A stretch of 64,000 nucleotides of DNA, taken from NCBI GenBank assembly GCA_903901015.1, contig CAIUPH010000113.1, forward strand, positions 1 through 64,000, given 5' to 3'. Shown in pieces: positions 49,312 through 58,288 of this stretch (position 1 is its first letter; every line of letters starts with the position of its first letter). The notes beneath the pieces were generated by a model, which made no database searches, was not told the DNA's origin, and was given only the letters and a program-made list of their open reading frames with translations. Position numbers and translations under genes: made by a program. The stretch comes from Candidatus Bathyarchaeota archaeon (GTDB lineage Archaea > Thermoproteota > Bathyarchaeia > Bathyarchaeales > Bathycorpusculaceae).

Positions 49312-50609
49312 CTCTCAAACCTTGCCTTTATCGCTTTATAGTGATTCGGAAGGTTCTCTGCTTCCGTCATTACCTTGATGCTGTCTTTTACCCTTTCCAA
49401 TCCCACTTTGGTGCTTTCAACTATGCTGACGCGTCGCATAAAATCCAGTGCGGACAAGCCCGAGAACGATTGGGCAAAACCGCCTGTGGGCAACACGTGG
49501 TTGGTTCCGCTGCCATAGTCGCTTAGTGCAACGGGGCTGTAGGGACCCAAGAGGATTAACCCCGCAGTTAGTTTTTCCGCAACTTCCCTGGGCTGGGCAG
49601 TCATGACTTCCAAGTGCTCCGCGGCAAACTGATTCACTAAGCCTATTGCCTCATCCATGGTGCTGCAGATTATTATGAAGCCAAACTTGTTTAGTGACTC
49701 AGAGACTTTTTCGCCCCGTTCAGCCGTGGCAGTTATCTTTGTAAGGTAATCTTGAACTTTCAGCGCAACCTTCTCCGAAGTCGTTATGAGACCAGCAACG
49801 CTGTCGCCGCCGTGCTCAGCCTGCGAAACCATGTCAAACGCAATCAACCGTGAATCAGCACATTCATCCGCAAGCACAAGCACCTCGCTTGGACCCGCAG
49901 GCATATCAATCGCAACATCGTTGGAAACCAACATCTTCGCCGCCGTCACGTATTTGCTGCCTGGACCCACGATTTTCCGCACGGGCTCAATAGTTTTTGT
50001 TCCGTAGGCTAATGCGGCTATGGCTTGTGCTCCGCCAACCCTGTAGACTTCGTCGACTCCGCAGATGTCCGCGGCAACCAGAACCAGAGGGTTAACTTTG
50101 CCCTTGTCGTCTGAGGGTGAACATGCAACTATTCTTTTGACGCCTGCAACTTTGGCTGGAACCGCCGTCATAACCAATGTGCTTGGGTAAGCGGCTTGTC
50201 CGCCTGGAACGTAGCAGCCCACACTTTCGATGGGGCGCAGAACCGTCTGGACACAGATGCCGTCGCCAGCGGTTTTGATGTCGGTTTGGGTAAGCAGCTG
50301 TTTTTGGTAGGCGTTTACCTTTTCCTTCATGAACTTTAGTGCAAAGACTTGTTCTGGGGGTGCTTTGTTGTATGCTTCTTTGATTTCTGCGGGTTTCACC
50401 CTGAGACCGCGCACGTTGAGTTCAGCTTTGTCGAATTTCATTGCCAACTCAACCAACGCACCATCGCCGTCTGCCTTGACCTGGTTTACGATGGCTTTAA
50501 CGCTGGTTTCAACTTCCAAAACGGCTTTTTCGTCTGCCTTCTGCCGTTTGAACCAGTCGGCAGGCAGCTCTTTTGAGTCCCAAACTTTTATTTGGAGTCC
50601 TTCGCGCAT
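49308..50609 (-). CDS. hisD: Histidinol dehydrogenase
   Basis: 433 residues; two-step NAD-dependent oxidation of histidinol to histidine. It has CYVPGGQAAYPSTLVM near 130, GAQAIAALAYGTKTI and GPSEVLVLADE near 240, the zinc-site QAEHGGDS near 260, and the signature AAEHLEVMT near 330. Starts inside hisG (22-bp overlap). Confidence 0.96.
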   Translation of the reverse strand: MREGLQIKVWDSKELPADWFKRQKADEKAVLEVETSVKAIVNQVKADGDGALVELAMKFDKAELNVRGLRVKPAEIKEAYNKAPPEQVFALKFMKEKVNAYQKQLLTQTDIKTAGDGICVQTVLRPIESVGCYVPGGQAAYPSTLVMTAVPAKVAGVKRIVACSPSDDKGKVNPLVLVAADICGVDEVYRVGGAQAIAALAYGTKTIEPVRKIVGPGSKYVTAAKMLVSNDVAIDMPAGPSEVLVLADECADSRLIAFDMVSQAEHGGDSVAGLITTSEKVALKVQDYLTKITATAERGEKVSESLNKFGFIIICSTMDEAIGLVNQFAAEHLEVMTAQPREVAEKLTAGLILLGPYSPVALSDYGSGTNHVLPTGGFAQSFSGLSALDFMRRVSIVESTKVGLERVKDSIKVMTEAENLPNHYKAIKARFER

Positions 50610-51589
50610 TGACCTTCGGTTCTCCGTGCAATCTCATCTAGCGCCAGCACCTGACGTGGTTCATACACGACCAGTCCTTGGGCTAGTTTACGAATCTTGG
50701 GCAACAGCCCGATTAAACAGTCTTTTTCGATAACTGTGTTTACGCCTACCCAACCGTCATCTGCCAAAGGCGATATGGTTGGATTCTTAAGGGCGGGAAG
50801 TTCAGTTAGCAATGTTTGGAGGTTTTCTTTTTTGACGTTGACGAAGATGTGGATTCTCTTTGAACCGTCCACGACGCCTTTGAGCAATGCGACTATGTCG
50901 TAGATTTTCTCGCGTTTCTCATGATCTTCCAGAGATTTCTTGTTTGCGATGAGAACTGCCGAGGATTTCATGACGGTTTCGATGATACGCAGGTTGTTAG
51001 CGTCTATGGTGGTTCCTGTTTCGGTTACGTCCATGATGCAGTCGGAATCTTCTGGCGGCTTAGCTTCAGTGGCGCCAAACGACAGGAAAATCTTTGCGTG
51101 TGAGTTGTCGCCTTTCTTCCACCATGGTGTCACAAGCATCGGGTCAGAGTTACCGAACCGTTTCTTGTATTGCGGGGTGTTTTTGAGGTAGTCGGATGCG
51201 ATGTTGAGGTATTCGGTGCTGATGCGGAAGTTTTTGCCCTGGCTCCAAATCGACTCCATGAACTCGCCTACCGTTGTGCCTTCAGGAACGCTTTTGGGCA
51301 CGGCTATGACGAGTTTGATTTTTCCGTATTCGAGGTTCTGGAGGATTTCGACGTCAGCGCGGTTTTCTTTAACCCAATCTTCCCCGGTGATGCCAAGGTC
51401 CTGTAAGCCTTCGTTGACGAAGACTGGGATTTCTTGGGGTCGAAGAACTTTCATTTCGATTTGGGGGTCGTTTATTGTGGGTCGGTATGTGCGTTCTGTT
51501 CCGCCGATTTTGAATCCTGATTTAGAGAAGAATTCCGCTGTTGCTTTTTCTAGGGAGCCTTTTGGGATTGCAAATTTTAGTTTGTCCAT
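50588..51589 (-). CDS. hisG: ATP phosphoribosyltransferase, long form
   Basis: 333 residues with the catalytic periplasmic-binding-like domains (FAIPKGSLEKATAEFFSKSG, DLGITGEDWV, DVTETGTTIDANNL) and a C-terminal ~90-residue HisG_C domain (IHIFVNVKKENLQTLLTELP ... ADDGWVGVNTVIEKD). The long form is feedback-inhibited by histidine and needs no HisZ. First gene of the operon. An insert near 150-175 (PQYKKRFGNSD, WWKKGDNSH) is longer than in typical enzymes. The operon lacks hisE and a histidinol-phosphatase. Confidence 0.95.
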   Translation of the reverse strand: MDKLKFAIPKGSLEKATAEFFSKSGFKIGGTERTYRPTINDPQIEMKVLRPQEIPVFVNEGLQDLGITGEDWVKENRADVEILQNLEYGKIKLVIAVPKSVPEGTTVGEFMESIWSQGKNFRISTEYLNIASDYLKNTPQYKKRFGNSDPMLVTPWWKKGDNSHAKIFLSFGATEAKPPEDSDCIMDVTETGTTIDANNLRIIETVMKSSAVLIANKKSLEDHEKREKIYDIVALLKGVVDGSKRIHIFVNVKKENLQTLLTELPALKNPTISPLADDGWVGVNTVIEKDCLIGLLPKIRKLAQGLVVYEPRQVLALDEIARRTEGQCAKDSK

Positions 51590-51610
51590 AATTTTTCACC
51601 TATTTTTTCA

Positions 51611-51632
51611 AAGAAACCACTGGGGGTTTCTT
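51611..51632 (-). promoter_or_regulatory. Leader hairpin upstream of hisG
   Basis: AAGAAACC/GGTTTCTT, a perfect 8-bp stem with a 6-base loop, 22 bp before the hisG start and just upstream of its AGGTGA. TTATTTAGA at about 51673 is a likely TATA box, so the hairpin would lie in the mRNA leader and could regulate the operon. Confidence 0.45.
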
Positions 51633-51831
51633 GTTTTGTTAAAAGGGTTTTTTGACGGGATGCGACTGATTCTAAATAACTAAACGTTTCACTGTTTACG
51701 CGATTCTTGCATTTAGTTGCAATGAAGACAATCGCCCTGTATGAACGCAATCCCTCATCATATACCACTGAAGACACCTGAACCTCTGTCTTCTTAATAA
51801 ATCTGTTTCCCCATATTTAACTGTCGGGAAG

Positions 51832-52419
51832 CTAAACTGAGGCTAACTTGGGCTTTTTTATCTCAAAAACCAGTGGAGCCACCGAATTACGCGTTTCCAG
51901 CTCTATTCCCAGCAACCCTTCCAGTATGCCCTTCCAGATTTCGCAGTCGTGAATAAAAGGGGTTTTCAGAAGCAGGAATTTGTCTTTAAGGTAAAAGTCT
52001 CCGAAGCCCTGCACTTTTAATCTGTGGAAAATGGCGTCCCAATTCTCCTGCTTGTTCGCATCTACGCCAAGCGTGGATTGAATGGAGACTTTCAATGCGT
52101 CACCCATCTTTGCACCCACTGCAGGCCATTTTTCTTTGGGTATCTGCTGGGTCAGTATGTTGAGGAGTTCGACGTTGACGAATGCGGTGCGGCTGATTCC
52201 GCAGTAGTATTCACCTGGGAAATGCCAGTCATATATCATCATGTTCTTGTAGATGTCGAGCATTTTTGAGATTAGCGGTTTGATGCCGGGTTCTTTGCCT
52301 TCTTTTATGAGTTGCTCGATGAATTCGCGCTCGTTCTTCTCCAGAATGATGGTTGTGCGTTTTGCTTCTTCGTTTTTCTCTCTTGGCGCATCGGAATTGT
52401 TACGTCTGGTGTCGAGCAT
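51832..52419 (-). CDS. Uncharacterised protein with possible RHH N-terminus
   Basis: 195 residues. The N-terminus has a strand-helix segment like ribbon-helix-helix proteins (KRTTIILEKNEREFIEQLIK). The rest is an alpha/beta domain with YCGISRTAFVNVELLNIL and LKVQGFGDFYLKDKFLLLKT, then CEIWKGILEGLLGIELET. The closing region resembles ligand- or metal-binding 4-vinyl-reductase-like domains only loosely. Possibly a regulator; not identified. It stands alone between the his operon and a membrane gene. Confidence 0.6.
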   Translation of the reverse strand: MLDTRRNNSDAPREKNEEAKRTTIILEKNEREFIEQLIKEGKEPGIKPLISKMLDIYKNMMIYDWHFPGEYYCGISRTAFVNVELLNILTQQIPKEKWPAVGAKMGDALKVSIQSTLGVDANKQENWDAIFHRLKVQGFGDFYLKDKFLLLKTPFIHDCEIWKGILEGLLGIELETRNSVAPLVFEIKKPKLASV

Positions 52420-52610
52420 AATACCTATTCATATCGTAATATTTAATATGCCTTATGTATTCCAACTCAAGGTTACTCAAAAATAAGAATTTTCGAAAGA
52501 AAACCAAAGAATCTTAATAAAACAGGTTCTGCCTCTAAGGTGCCGCCGATGAAGAGACTAATTAGCTGATCTTGATGATGCACCCTAGGGTATCTGAGGC
52601 AAAATTTTTG

Positions 52611-52844
52611 TTACTCAACAATTTTCTTTCGGGCAAGGAACACAATCATTGCTAAACCAACGATGAACAGCACAATTCCAATGAGGTTGGATGCGCCGTA
52701 GTCAAGTTTAAGGATGTCTGAGAGCAAGTATGGAACGTAAACTGCACCGCCGAACATCAGCAACACAGAAACAATCGTTAATGCTACTTTCGTGAATTTC
52801 GAGTCTAAACCGCTTGCTTGTACATTTTCATTATTTTCAGTCAT
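52611..52844 (-). CDS. Small two-helix membrane protein
   Basis: 77 residues. The N-terminus is polar, with two helices (about 18-36 VALTIVSVLLMFGGAVYVPY and 52-70 LIGIVLFIVGLAMIVFLA) and a KKIVE tail. It begins 12 bp after the PAC2 gene on the same strand, so it may be co-transcribed. No family recognised. Confidence 0.6.
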   Translation of the reverse strand: MTENNENVQASGLDSKFTKVALTIVSVLLMFGGAVYVPYLLSDILKLDYGASNLIGIVLFIVGLAMIVFLARKKIVE

Positions 52845-52856
52845 GACGCCAACTTC

Positions 52857-53543
52857 CTACTCTTCAGTTGCATTGTTTTCTACTGACCCTTCTTTTATCT
52901 CTTTTCCTAATGACTTCATTAAAAACTTGAAAACCAAGAATCCAGCGCCCTTATCAGCCTTAAAACCCATCGTTGTACCCAGCAGGCTGATGCCGTCGAT
53001 TTTTCTTTCCTTTGCCAGCGCCAACGTGAGGCCTGTTCCGCCGACTATTCTGCCCTTGCTGTAGATGACCGCGCCCTTCTCCATGAACTCAGCGGCTAAC
53101 CGCGGCGAAGTGGCTGCGATGTAAACTTGCGTTTTATCTTCAGTTATGGGAACTCCGCCCATTGTTACTATGAATTTGCAGCCTAAAGTCTCAACGAAAT
53201 CGAGGACAGAATCGCAGACAGTGTAATGCGCAACAACATCATCAAACGACGGCTGAATCTCACCCGTCATGATGACCAGGTTGTTCTTCTCCATCGGAGC
53301 ATAGTAGAACTCGTACCGTGGCAGATGCGTAATGCCTTTGGATGATATGGCGACGTAATCGGGGAAAGATGGCGAATACAACTCGGCAAACGGCTTCGCA
53401 TCGAAGAATTTTATGAGCAGATGCGCCGCTATTCGCCCCACGTTTCCAAAGCCCGGCAACCCTTGAACAAAGATTGGGTTTTCAAGAGTTGGACTCGAAA
53501 GTTTGCGCAAATACGGCTTATCCAAAGCTAACCATCTGTCCAT
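52857..53543 (-). CDS. PAC2-family proteasome assembly chaperone-like protein
   Basis: About 228 residues from ATG 53543 (MDRWLALDKPYLRKL); the longer frame to 53609 adds a non-conserved basic leader. PAC2/DUF75 motifs are FVQGLPGFGNVGRIAAHLLI, YAPMEKNNLVIMTGEIQPS and GGVPITEDKTQVYIAAT. GRIVGGTGLTLALAKE follows. Archaeal relatives assist proteasome assembly or bind related ligands. It is divergent from initiator tRNA-Met. Confidence 0.88.
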   Translation of the reverse strand: MDRWLALDKPYLRKLSSPTLENPIFVQGLPGFGNVGRIAAHLLIKFFDAKPFAELYSPSFPDYVAISSKGITHLPRYEFYYAPMEKNNLVIMTGEIQPSFDDVVAHYTVCDSVLDFVETLGCKFIVTMGGVPITEDKTQVYIAATSPRLAAEFMEKGAVIYSKGRIVGGTGLTLALAKERKIDGISLLGTTMGFKADKGAGFLVFKFLMKSLGKEIKEGSVENNATEE

Positions 53544-53650
53544 AGAAAGAATGTTCGACACTAAAATCCTTTTGCGAAAAACCGAAAAGAAACTATTAAT
53601 ATTCGACACACAAGAGTAATAGGTTACCCAAAATTATGTCGGCAAAGTAT

Positions 53651-53729
53651 AGCGGGGTGGGGTAGCCAGGATTAACCCGCTGGGCTCATAACCCAGAGAT
53701 CAGTAGTTCAAATCTACTCCCCGCTACCA
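53651..53729 (+). tRNA. Initiator tRNA-Met (CAT anticodon)
   Basis: Acceptor AGCGGGG pairs with CCCCGCT, giving the A1-U72 pair that marks archaeal initiators. The anticodon stem CTGGG/CCCAG carries the three G-C pairs of initiators and encloses CTCATAA. The T-arm is AGTAG TTCAAAT CTACT. CCA is encoded. No intron. Confidence 0.96.
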
Positions 53730-53796
53730 ATCGTTTTGGCTTATTGCTTTTAAAAATAAGAACTTTAATTAGGAAGTCAACCACTTTTACCACTTA

Positions 53797-54057
53797 GTGT
53801 CTTATGTGTCAGAAAGCAAGTCCATCAAAGTCAGCAGAGAAACCTATGCCGAACTAAGCGAGATAGCAGGAGAACTGCAACTCAGACTAAAGCGACCTGT
53901 TTCGATAGAAGAAGCGATTAAACAGCTTACCAAACGACGCAAAAAAGGCGCCAAAATATCCGATTTAGCAGGATCTTGGAAGATGAGCGACAAAGACGCT
54001 GAAGAAATCAAGGCTTCAATCAATGCAGCGTGGAAAAATTGGAAAATGCCAGAGTAA
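53797..54057 (+). CDS. vapB: VapB-type antitoxin
   Basis: 86 residues. The N-terminus (SIKVSRETYAELSEIAGELQ, then RPVSIEEAIKQLTKRRK) is a ribbon-helix-helix DNA-binding element. The C-terminal acidic/aromatic tail (MSDKDAEEIKASINAAWKNW) is the toxin-binding part. The start is GTG 53797 or GTG 53806. Its end overlaps the PIN toxin gene by 28 bp. It lies just downstream of initiator tRNA-Met. Confidence 0.85.
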   Translation: MSYVSESKSIKVSRETYAELSEIAGELQLRLKRPVSIEEAIKQLTKRRKKGAKISDLAGSWKMSDKDAEEIKASINAAWKNWKMPE

Positions 54058-54446
54058 TAATAGATACCGACATACTTGTAGACTTTTTGAGGGGCAACCA
54101 AGAAGCTACATCATTAGTTAATCGCCTCGAAAAGGACAGGTTCTTGTTAGCCACAACTGCCATCAACGCGTTTGAATTATATTATGGTGCCCACAAATCG
54201 AAAGAGCCAGAAAGAGGAATAAAATCAACTAGACAACTGTTAGTAAAGCTTGTCCTTTTGCCGTTGACTGCAAAATCAGCTCAAAGGGCAGGGCACATTT
54301 ATGCTGACTTAGAAAAGCAGGGTCAACCGATAGGGCTTAGAGACACCCTGATAGGCGCGATCGCCCAAACAAGAGACTTTAGCCTTGCCACTAAAAACCT
54401 AAACCACTTCCAAAAAATCAGTGAACTTGAGCTAATTCATATTTGA
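54030..54446 (+). CDS. vapC: VapC toxin, PIN-domain ribonuclease
   Basis: 138 residues. PIN acidic residues are in VIIDTDILVDFLRGNQE, NAFELYYGA near 45, and GLRDTLIGAIAQ near 100, with the fourth region at LATKNLNHF. It starts at GTG 54030 within the antitoxin gene. This is a different subfamily from the VapC at 9288. Confidence 0.9.
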   Translation: MEKLENARVIIDTDILVDFLRGNQEATSLVNRLEKDRFLLATTAINAFELYYGAHKSKEPERGIKSTRQLLVKLVLLPLTAKSAQRAGHIYADLEKQGQPIGLRDTLIGAIAQTRDFSLATKNLNHFQKISELELIHI

Positions 54447-54658
54447 TTCACATAAGCTGACAACATGCGCTTACTTCCAAAAAAAATTGTGCAGTTAACA
54501 AAAAGAAGCGTCTTTTTCACGGCTGTTTAAGCGGAGCAAGGTTTCTGAGTTTGGCACCGTTTGTGTTTATACTTAACTCTAAAATACAACTTTGTTTACT
54601 GTAAAAGTAAATAAACAGGTTGACGTTACATTACAGAAACCTCGTTTGGTGAACTTGC

Positions 54659-56461
54659 GTGAAGCGAACATTTGCAGTCCTCTTGATTACGGCTTTCTTA
54701 TTACTTGTTTTGTTGCCAGCGGCTTTACCTACTGGCGTTTCTGCCCAGTCCAGCGGTTACACCATAGATAAAGTCGACCACCAGATTCAAATCATGTACT
54801 CCGGACACGTCGTCATCCTGGACACAATCCATGTTTCTGGGCAGATAACTGACGGCTTCATGATTGGACTACCCTATCAGTACAGCGCCGACGTCCTCGA
54901 AGGCTTCGCCTACGACGCCAACCACGTCTACCAGTTGAATTTAGGTGTTCAACTGGGAGAGCACAGCGGATTCTACGGGGCAACCGTCGACTTCAACGGA
55001 AACACACCCAGCGTCTTCACAGTTGCCTTTGTCCTATCAAACCAACTCATCACTGAACAGGGCAACGGAGTTGACGTTCTTAGTTTTCCAGCTTACCCAA
55101 GTTTAGCAAGAGACGTTGGCATCTGCAACGTAACCATTGCATTCCCAAGCACACCCATCTCCTTTACGATTAACAAAGATGATGGAGCAACCAGCGATCA
55201 AATTTACACAAGAACAAACTTGCCAGCATACACTTATGCGCCTGCAACCGCCACTTTCCAGGTGACCAGCGGAACCCTGACGTTAGTAACAATAACGAAT
55301 TTAAACCGCCAAATAACCATCGACCCATCGGGTAAAGTAACTGCTTCGGATACCTACCGAATCATAAACAACTCCACATCACCGCTGAGTTCATTCATCT
55401 TAACCTTGCCACTTGAAGCGACGAATGTGAATGTAATGGATCAATTCGGAAACCTACAGGGAACCGTATCCAGTTACCCCAGCCAAAACATGATTTTGGC
55501 AAACGCAACTTTACAAACTCGTCTGTCAACCGGGGAAACAGTAGTGTTGACGGCAGAGTACAATTTACCCAGTGCAAAACTTCAAGGCTCAAACTATGTT
55601 TTAGCTGATTCTAACCTCTTTCCAAACTTCGGCTACTACGTAAACCAAGCAACCATAACTTTTACGCCTCCTCAAGGAGCAACGATTGTCTCGCCGAAAA
55701 CCTCAGAGTTAGATTCGTCATCAACCTTGACGCGAAACACATACCAAGACACCCTTGCGATAACAAAAGACGGCTTAAGCTACGTGAGCTACCTTGAACC
55801 TCAACAGAGCACACTCCAACTATCATTCAACTATAACCCAGTCTGGGTTTCTTTTTTGCCTACCTTCTGGGCTACAATCTTAGCAGTTGCCATCTGCATA
55901 GGGGTGTTCTACGTTAGAACCCGCAAACCAAAAGAAGAAACACACTCCGAAAAGAAAGAGCAGCTAAAAGCAACTGAACAAGCCCAAACTTTGGCTGCAG
56001 GGGCACCGAAGACGTCTGGAGCAAAAACCAGCCAGCAAGCCTCCGACAACGACATAACAGAATTCATCGACGCATACGAAGACAAAAAAGAGCTAAACAA
56101 CGAATTGAAATCGATGGATGCGAAGGCACAGAAAGGAAAGATTCAGCGACGCCAATACAAAGCTCAAAGAAGCGCCATAGAAACCCGCTTAGAAGGCATA
56201 CAACGAAAAATAGATAGAACAAAAGAAACCTTCAAGGGCACAACCGGCGGCTACGGTGACTTAGTTAAGCAGCTGGATTTGGCAGAAGCCGACTTAGCTG
56301 AATCGGAAGAAGACATCAAATCCTTGGAGTCACGCCAAAGCACGGGTGAAATCTCCATTGAAGAGTACAAGGAAAACATAGGCGACTACCAGAAGCAAAG
56401 AGACAAAGCTGAAGCAACCATAAACGGAATCCTGCTGAGGTTACGTGAAAAAATCCGTTAA
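54659..56461 (+). CDS. Large single-pass membrane protein with cytoplasmic coiled coil
   Basis: 600 residues. A signal peptide (about 1-30: FAVLLITAFLLLVLLPAALP) is followed by a 380-residue extracellular region of beta-rich sequence with repeated ITIDPSGKVTASDTYRI-like and NLPSAKLQGSNYVL strands. One transmembrane helix lies near 400-420 (FLPTFWATILAVAICIGVFY). The cytoplasmic part has a Lys/Glu-rich linker and long heptads (ITEFIDAYEDKKELNNELKS to the end). It looks like a receptor or anchoring protein rather than an enzyme. I do not recognise the family. It starts at GTG 54659. Confidence 0.7.
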   Translation: MKRTFAVLLITAFLLLVLLPAALPTGVSAQSSGYTIDKVDHQIQIMYSGHVVILDTIHVSGQITDGFMIGLPYQYSADVLEGFAYDANHVYQLNLGVQLGEHSGFYGATVDFNGNTPSVFTVAFVLSNQLITEQGNGVDVLSFPAYPSLARDVGICNVTIAFPSTPISFTINKDDGATSDQIYTRTNLPAYTYAPATATFQVTSGTLTLVTITNLNRQITIDPSGKVTASDTYRIINNSTSPLSSFILTLPLEATNVNVMDQFGNLQGTVSSYPSQNMILANATLQTRLSTGETVVLTAEYNLPSAKLQGSNYVLADSNLFPNFGYYVNQATITFTPPQGATIVSPKTSELDSSSTLTRNTYQDTLAITKDGLSYVSYLEPQQSTLQLSFNYNPVWVSFLPTFWATILAVAICIGVFYVRTRKPKEETHSEKKEQLKATEQAQTLAAGAPKTSGAKTSQQASDNDITEFIDAYEDKKELNNELKSMDAKAQKGKIQRRQYKAQRSAIETRLEGIQRKIDRTKETFKGTTGGYGDLVKQLDLAEADLAESEEDIKSLESRQSTGEISIEEYKENIGDYQKQRDKAEATINGILLRLREKIR

Positions 56462-56526
56462 AACACCTAAACCCTTTTATTTTACTTTCCAACTTTTGAT
56501 GAAAATATCCCAGAGGTAAGACAAAA

Positions 56527-56706
56527 ATGGTAAAAATCGTTGTCGATCCTAAATGCACTGGATGCGAAACTTGTGTCAACACTTGCCCAGTCGGCGTATA
56601 CGAAATCAAAAACGGCAAGTCAGTGCCCAGCAAAGTAAGCGAATGCTTAGTTTGCAGAGCATGTGAAGCACAATGTCCCGAAGGTGCAATTCAGGTAATC
56701 GAATAA
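56527..56706 (+). CDS. 2[4Fe-4S] ferredoxin (59 aa)
   Basis: A short ferredoxin with two CxxCxxCxxxCP motifs: KCTGCETCVNTCPVGVYEIK and ECLVCRACEAQCPEGAIQVI. All eight cluster cysteines are present. ATG 56527 follows AGAGGTAAGAC. A general low-potential electron carrier for anaerobic metabolism. Confidence 0.92.
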   Translation: MVKIVVDPKCTGCETCVNTCPVGVYEIKNGKSVPSKVSECLVCRACEAQCPEGAIQVIE

Positions 56707-56822
56707 ATCAAATTTTTTTCTAAACCTCTCATTTAACTGAGAGAGTTTTCCCTTTTATTAGTAAAGTTTTATCGAAACAGTTTTTTGAAGCCAAAAGCGA
56801 TTTTAACAGAACGACTGCGAGA

Positions 56823-56933
56823 TTAGTCTTCGAGGTTCAGTAAAAACTCAACGACTCGGGCAAGCTGCTTTGCGGTTGCCACGTCTAGGATTTGCTCTTC
56901 ATCTATTTTTGTGAGCACATTATCGGGTTGCAT
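56823..56933 (-). CDS. Very small ORF (36 aa)
   Basis: MQPDNVLTKIDEEQILDVAT then AKQLARVVEFLLNLED, an amphipathic helical peptide. The ribosome-binding site is weak (AGGGAA). A 19-bp palindrome lies 45 bp upstream. Possibly a small regulator or an eroded gene end; it may not be real. Confidence 0.3.
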   Translation of the reverse strand: MQPDNVLTKIDEEQILDVATAKQLARVVEFLLNLED

Positions 56934-56977
56934 AGTTCCCTATTAGCTGCTTTTGTTATAACAATTTCTCTGGCTTG

Positions 56978-56996
56978 TACTTCGAACTTCGAAGTA
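56978..56996. promoter_or_regulatory. 19-bp palindrome TACTTCGAA-C-TTCGAAGTA
   Basis: Perfect 9-bp inverted repeat with a one-base centre, between a small minus-strand ORF and the parvulin gene. This is the longest clean palindrome in the window that is not tied to a transcript end, so an operator is likely. Confidence 0.55.
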
Positions 56997-57166
56997 GCGG
57001 GTAAACGCGACTATACGATTTAACACTTTCATGCATATTCAACGGCATCAACTTAACGCTTCACCATGTAAGATATAGAGAAAACGTGTTAATCCAGTTT
57101 TTCCCATCGAAACCCGCTCACCTCGCCGAGCAAAAGTTATATGCACAAACACACTAAACCTTGATT

Positions 57167-57442
57167 ATGCCAGACAAAGTACATTGCTGCCACATCTTGG
57201 TCAAGACCCTAACAGAAGCACAAAACGCCAAAGCCCGACTGGACAAAGGCGAAAAATTCGGCGCCGTAGCCCAACAAGTCTCCCAATGCCCATCTGGAAA
57301 AAAAGGCGGAGACCTCGGCACATTCACAAGAGGCAAGATGGTTAAGGAATTCGAGAAAGCCGCCTTCGAACTTGAGAAAGGCCAAACTTCTGCTCCAGTC
57401 AAGACAAAGTTCGGGTACCACATCATAAAAAGAATAGAGTAA
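57167..57442 (+). CDS. Parvulin-type peptidyl-prolyl isomerase
   Basis: About 91 residues, a stand-alone parvulin. CCHILVKTLTEAQNAKARL, then FGAVAQQVSQCPSGKKGGDL, GTFTRGKMVKEFEKAAFELE and FGYHIIKRIE follow the family order, with the active-site His and Cys positions present. ATG 57167 is preferred over the in-frame TTG at 57161. It assists proline isomerisation in folding. Confidence 0.92.
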   Translation: MPDKVHCCHILVKTLTEAQNAKARLDKGEKFGAVAQQVSQCPSGKKGGDLGTFTRGKMVKEFEKAAFELEKGQTSAPVKTKFGYHIIKRIE

Positions 57443-57534
57443 AATGAATACTAAGCAGGGTTAAATCCAGCCCTGACACTGTTTTTAATTTGGACAAGCA
57501 TATATCAACTACTTATTGTCGCAGGAACTGAAAA

Positions 57535-58287
57535 GTGAAAAACAGAATTCCGAAGTTGCCTCGAAAGGAAAGAGCACTGTTCATCGTTTGCACAGTGCTG
57601 CTCCTTAGTTTTCTGCTCGTCACACTATTCAGAACCAACTTCCACGCCATAGATACTTCAATTAACGTTTGGATACCCTCAATCCAATCAAGCGGCCTGA
57701 CGTTGCTTGCCAAAGGAATAGCAGTTGTCTTTGACACAACCAGCCTCGTCGTGTTTTCTCTGGTTATTTCAGGAATTCTTTTCTTAAAAAACTACAAACC
57801 GCATGGTCTCCTGCTGCTGGCAGCCATGGGCGGCGACGGCTTAATCGTTTCAATCCTAAAAACTTTAGAACACGCATCCAGGCCAACCAACGGGATATTT
57901 TCTGACAACAGTTTTTCTTATCCCAGCGGTCACAGCGCGGGCTGCATAGTTTTCGGCGGGATACTGGCTTATTTTGCTTGGCAGTATTGGCAGAGCAAGC
58001 GTTCAAGAGCCCTTATTGGAGTGAGCATGGGTGCGGTTGTGGGTGTTGTGGGGTTTGATAGGGTTTACTTGAATGTTCATTGGTTTAGTGATGTTTGGGG
58101 TGGGTGGTTGTTTGGGGGTTTTTGGTTGTTGTCTGTTTTGTTGGTGTTTCGGCTATTGCATGTGAATGGGAGGTTTGGGTCAAAGAGGTTTGGTTTGGTT
58201 GCTAACTGGCTTTATGTGGCGGCTGTTGTGGTTTCGGTTTTTGTGGTTGTTTTGAGTATGTTTGGTAGTTACTTTGGTTCATGGTAA
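57535..58287 (+). CDS. PAP2-family membrane phosphatase
   Basis: 250 residues, about six helices. Phosphatase motifs occur in order: ASRPTNG (RP), [10 protein letters not shown] near 130, and [16 protein letters not shown] near 178 (R-H-D triad). It hydrolyses lipid phosphates such as polyprenyl diphosphate. It starts at GTG 57535. The 3' third (about 58020-58262) is very rich in G and T on the coding strand, unlike the 5' part. Confidence 0.85.
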   Translation: MKNRIPKLPRKERALFIVCTVLLLSFLLVTLFRTNFHAIDTSINVWIPSIQSSGLTLLAKGIAVVFDTTSLVVFSLVISGILFLKNYKPHGLLLLAAMGGDGLIVSILKTLEHASRPTNGIFSDNSFSYPSGHSAGCIVFGGILAYFAWQYWQSKRSRALIGVSMGAVVGVVGFDRVYLNVHWFSDVWGGWLFGGFWLLSVLLVFRLLHVNGRFGSKRFGLVANWLYVAAVVVSVFVVVLSMFGSYFGSW

Positions 58288-58288
58288 A

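Noticed and set aside
51577-51777. Leader peptide gene upstream of hisG (66 codons)
   Set aside because: It overlaps the hisG start, has no histidine run and no ribosome-binding site; the leader hairpin alone is reported.
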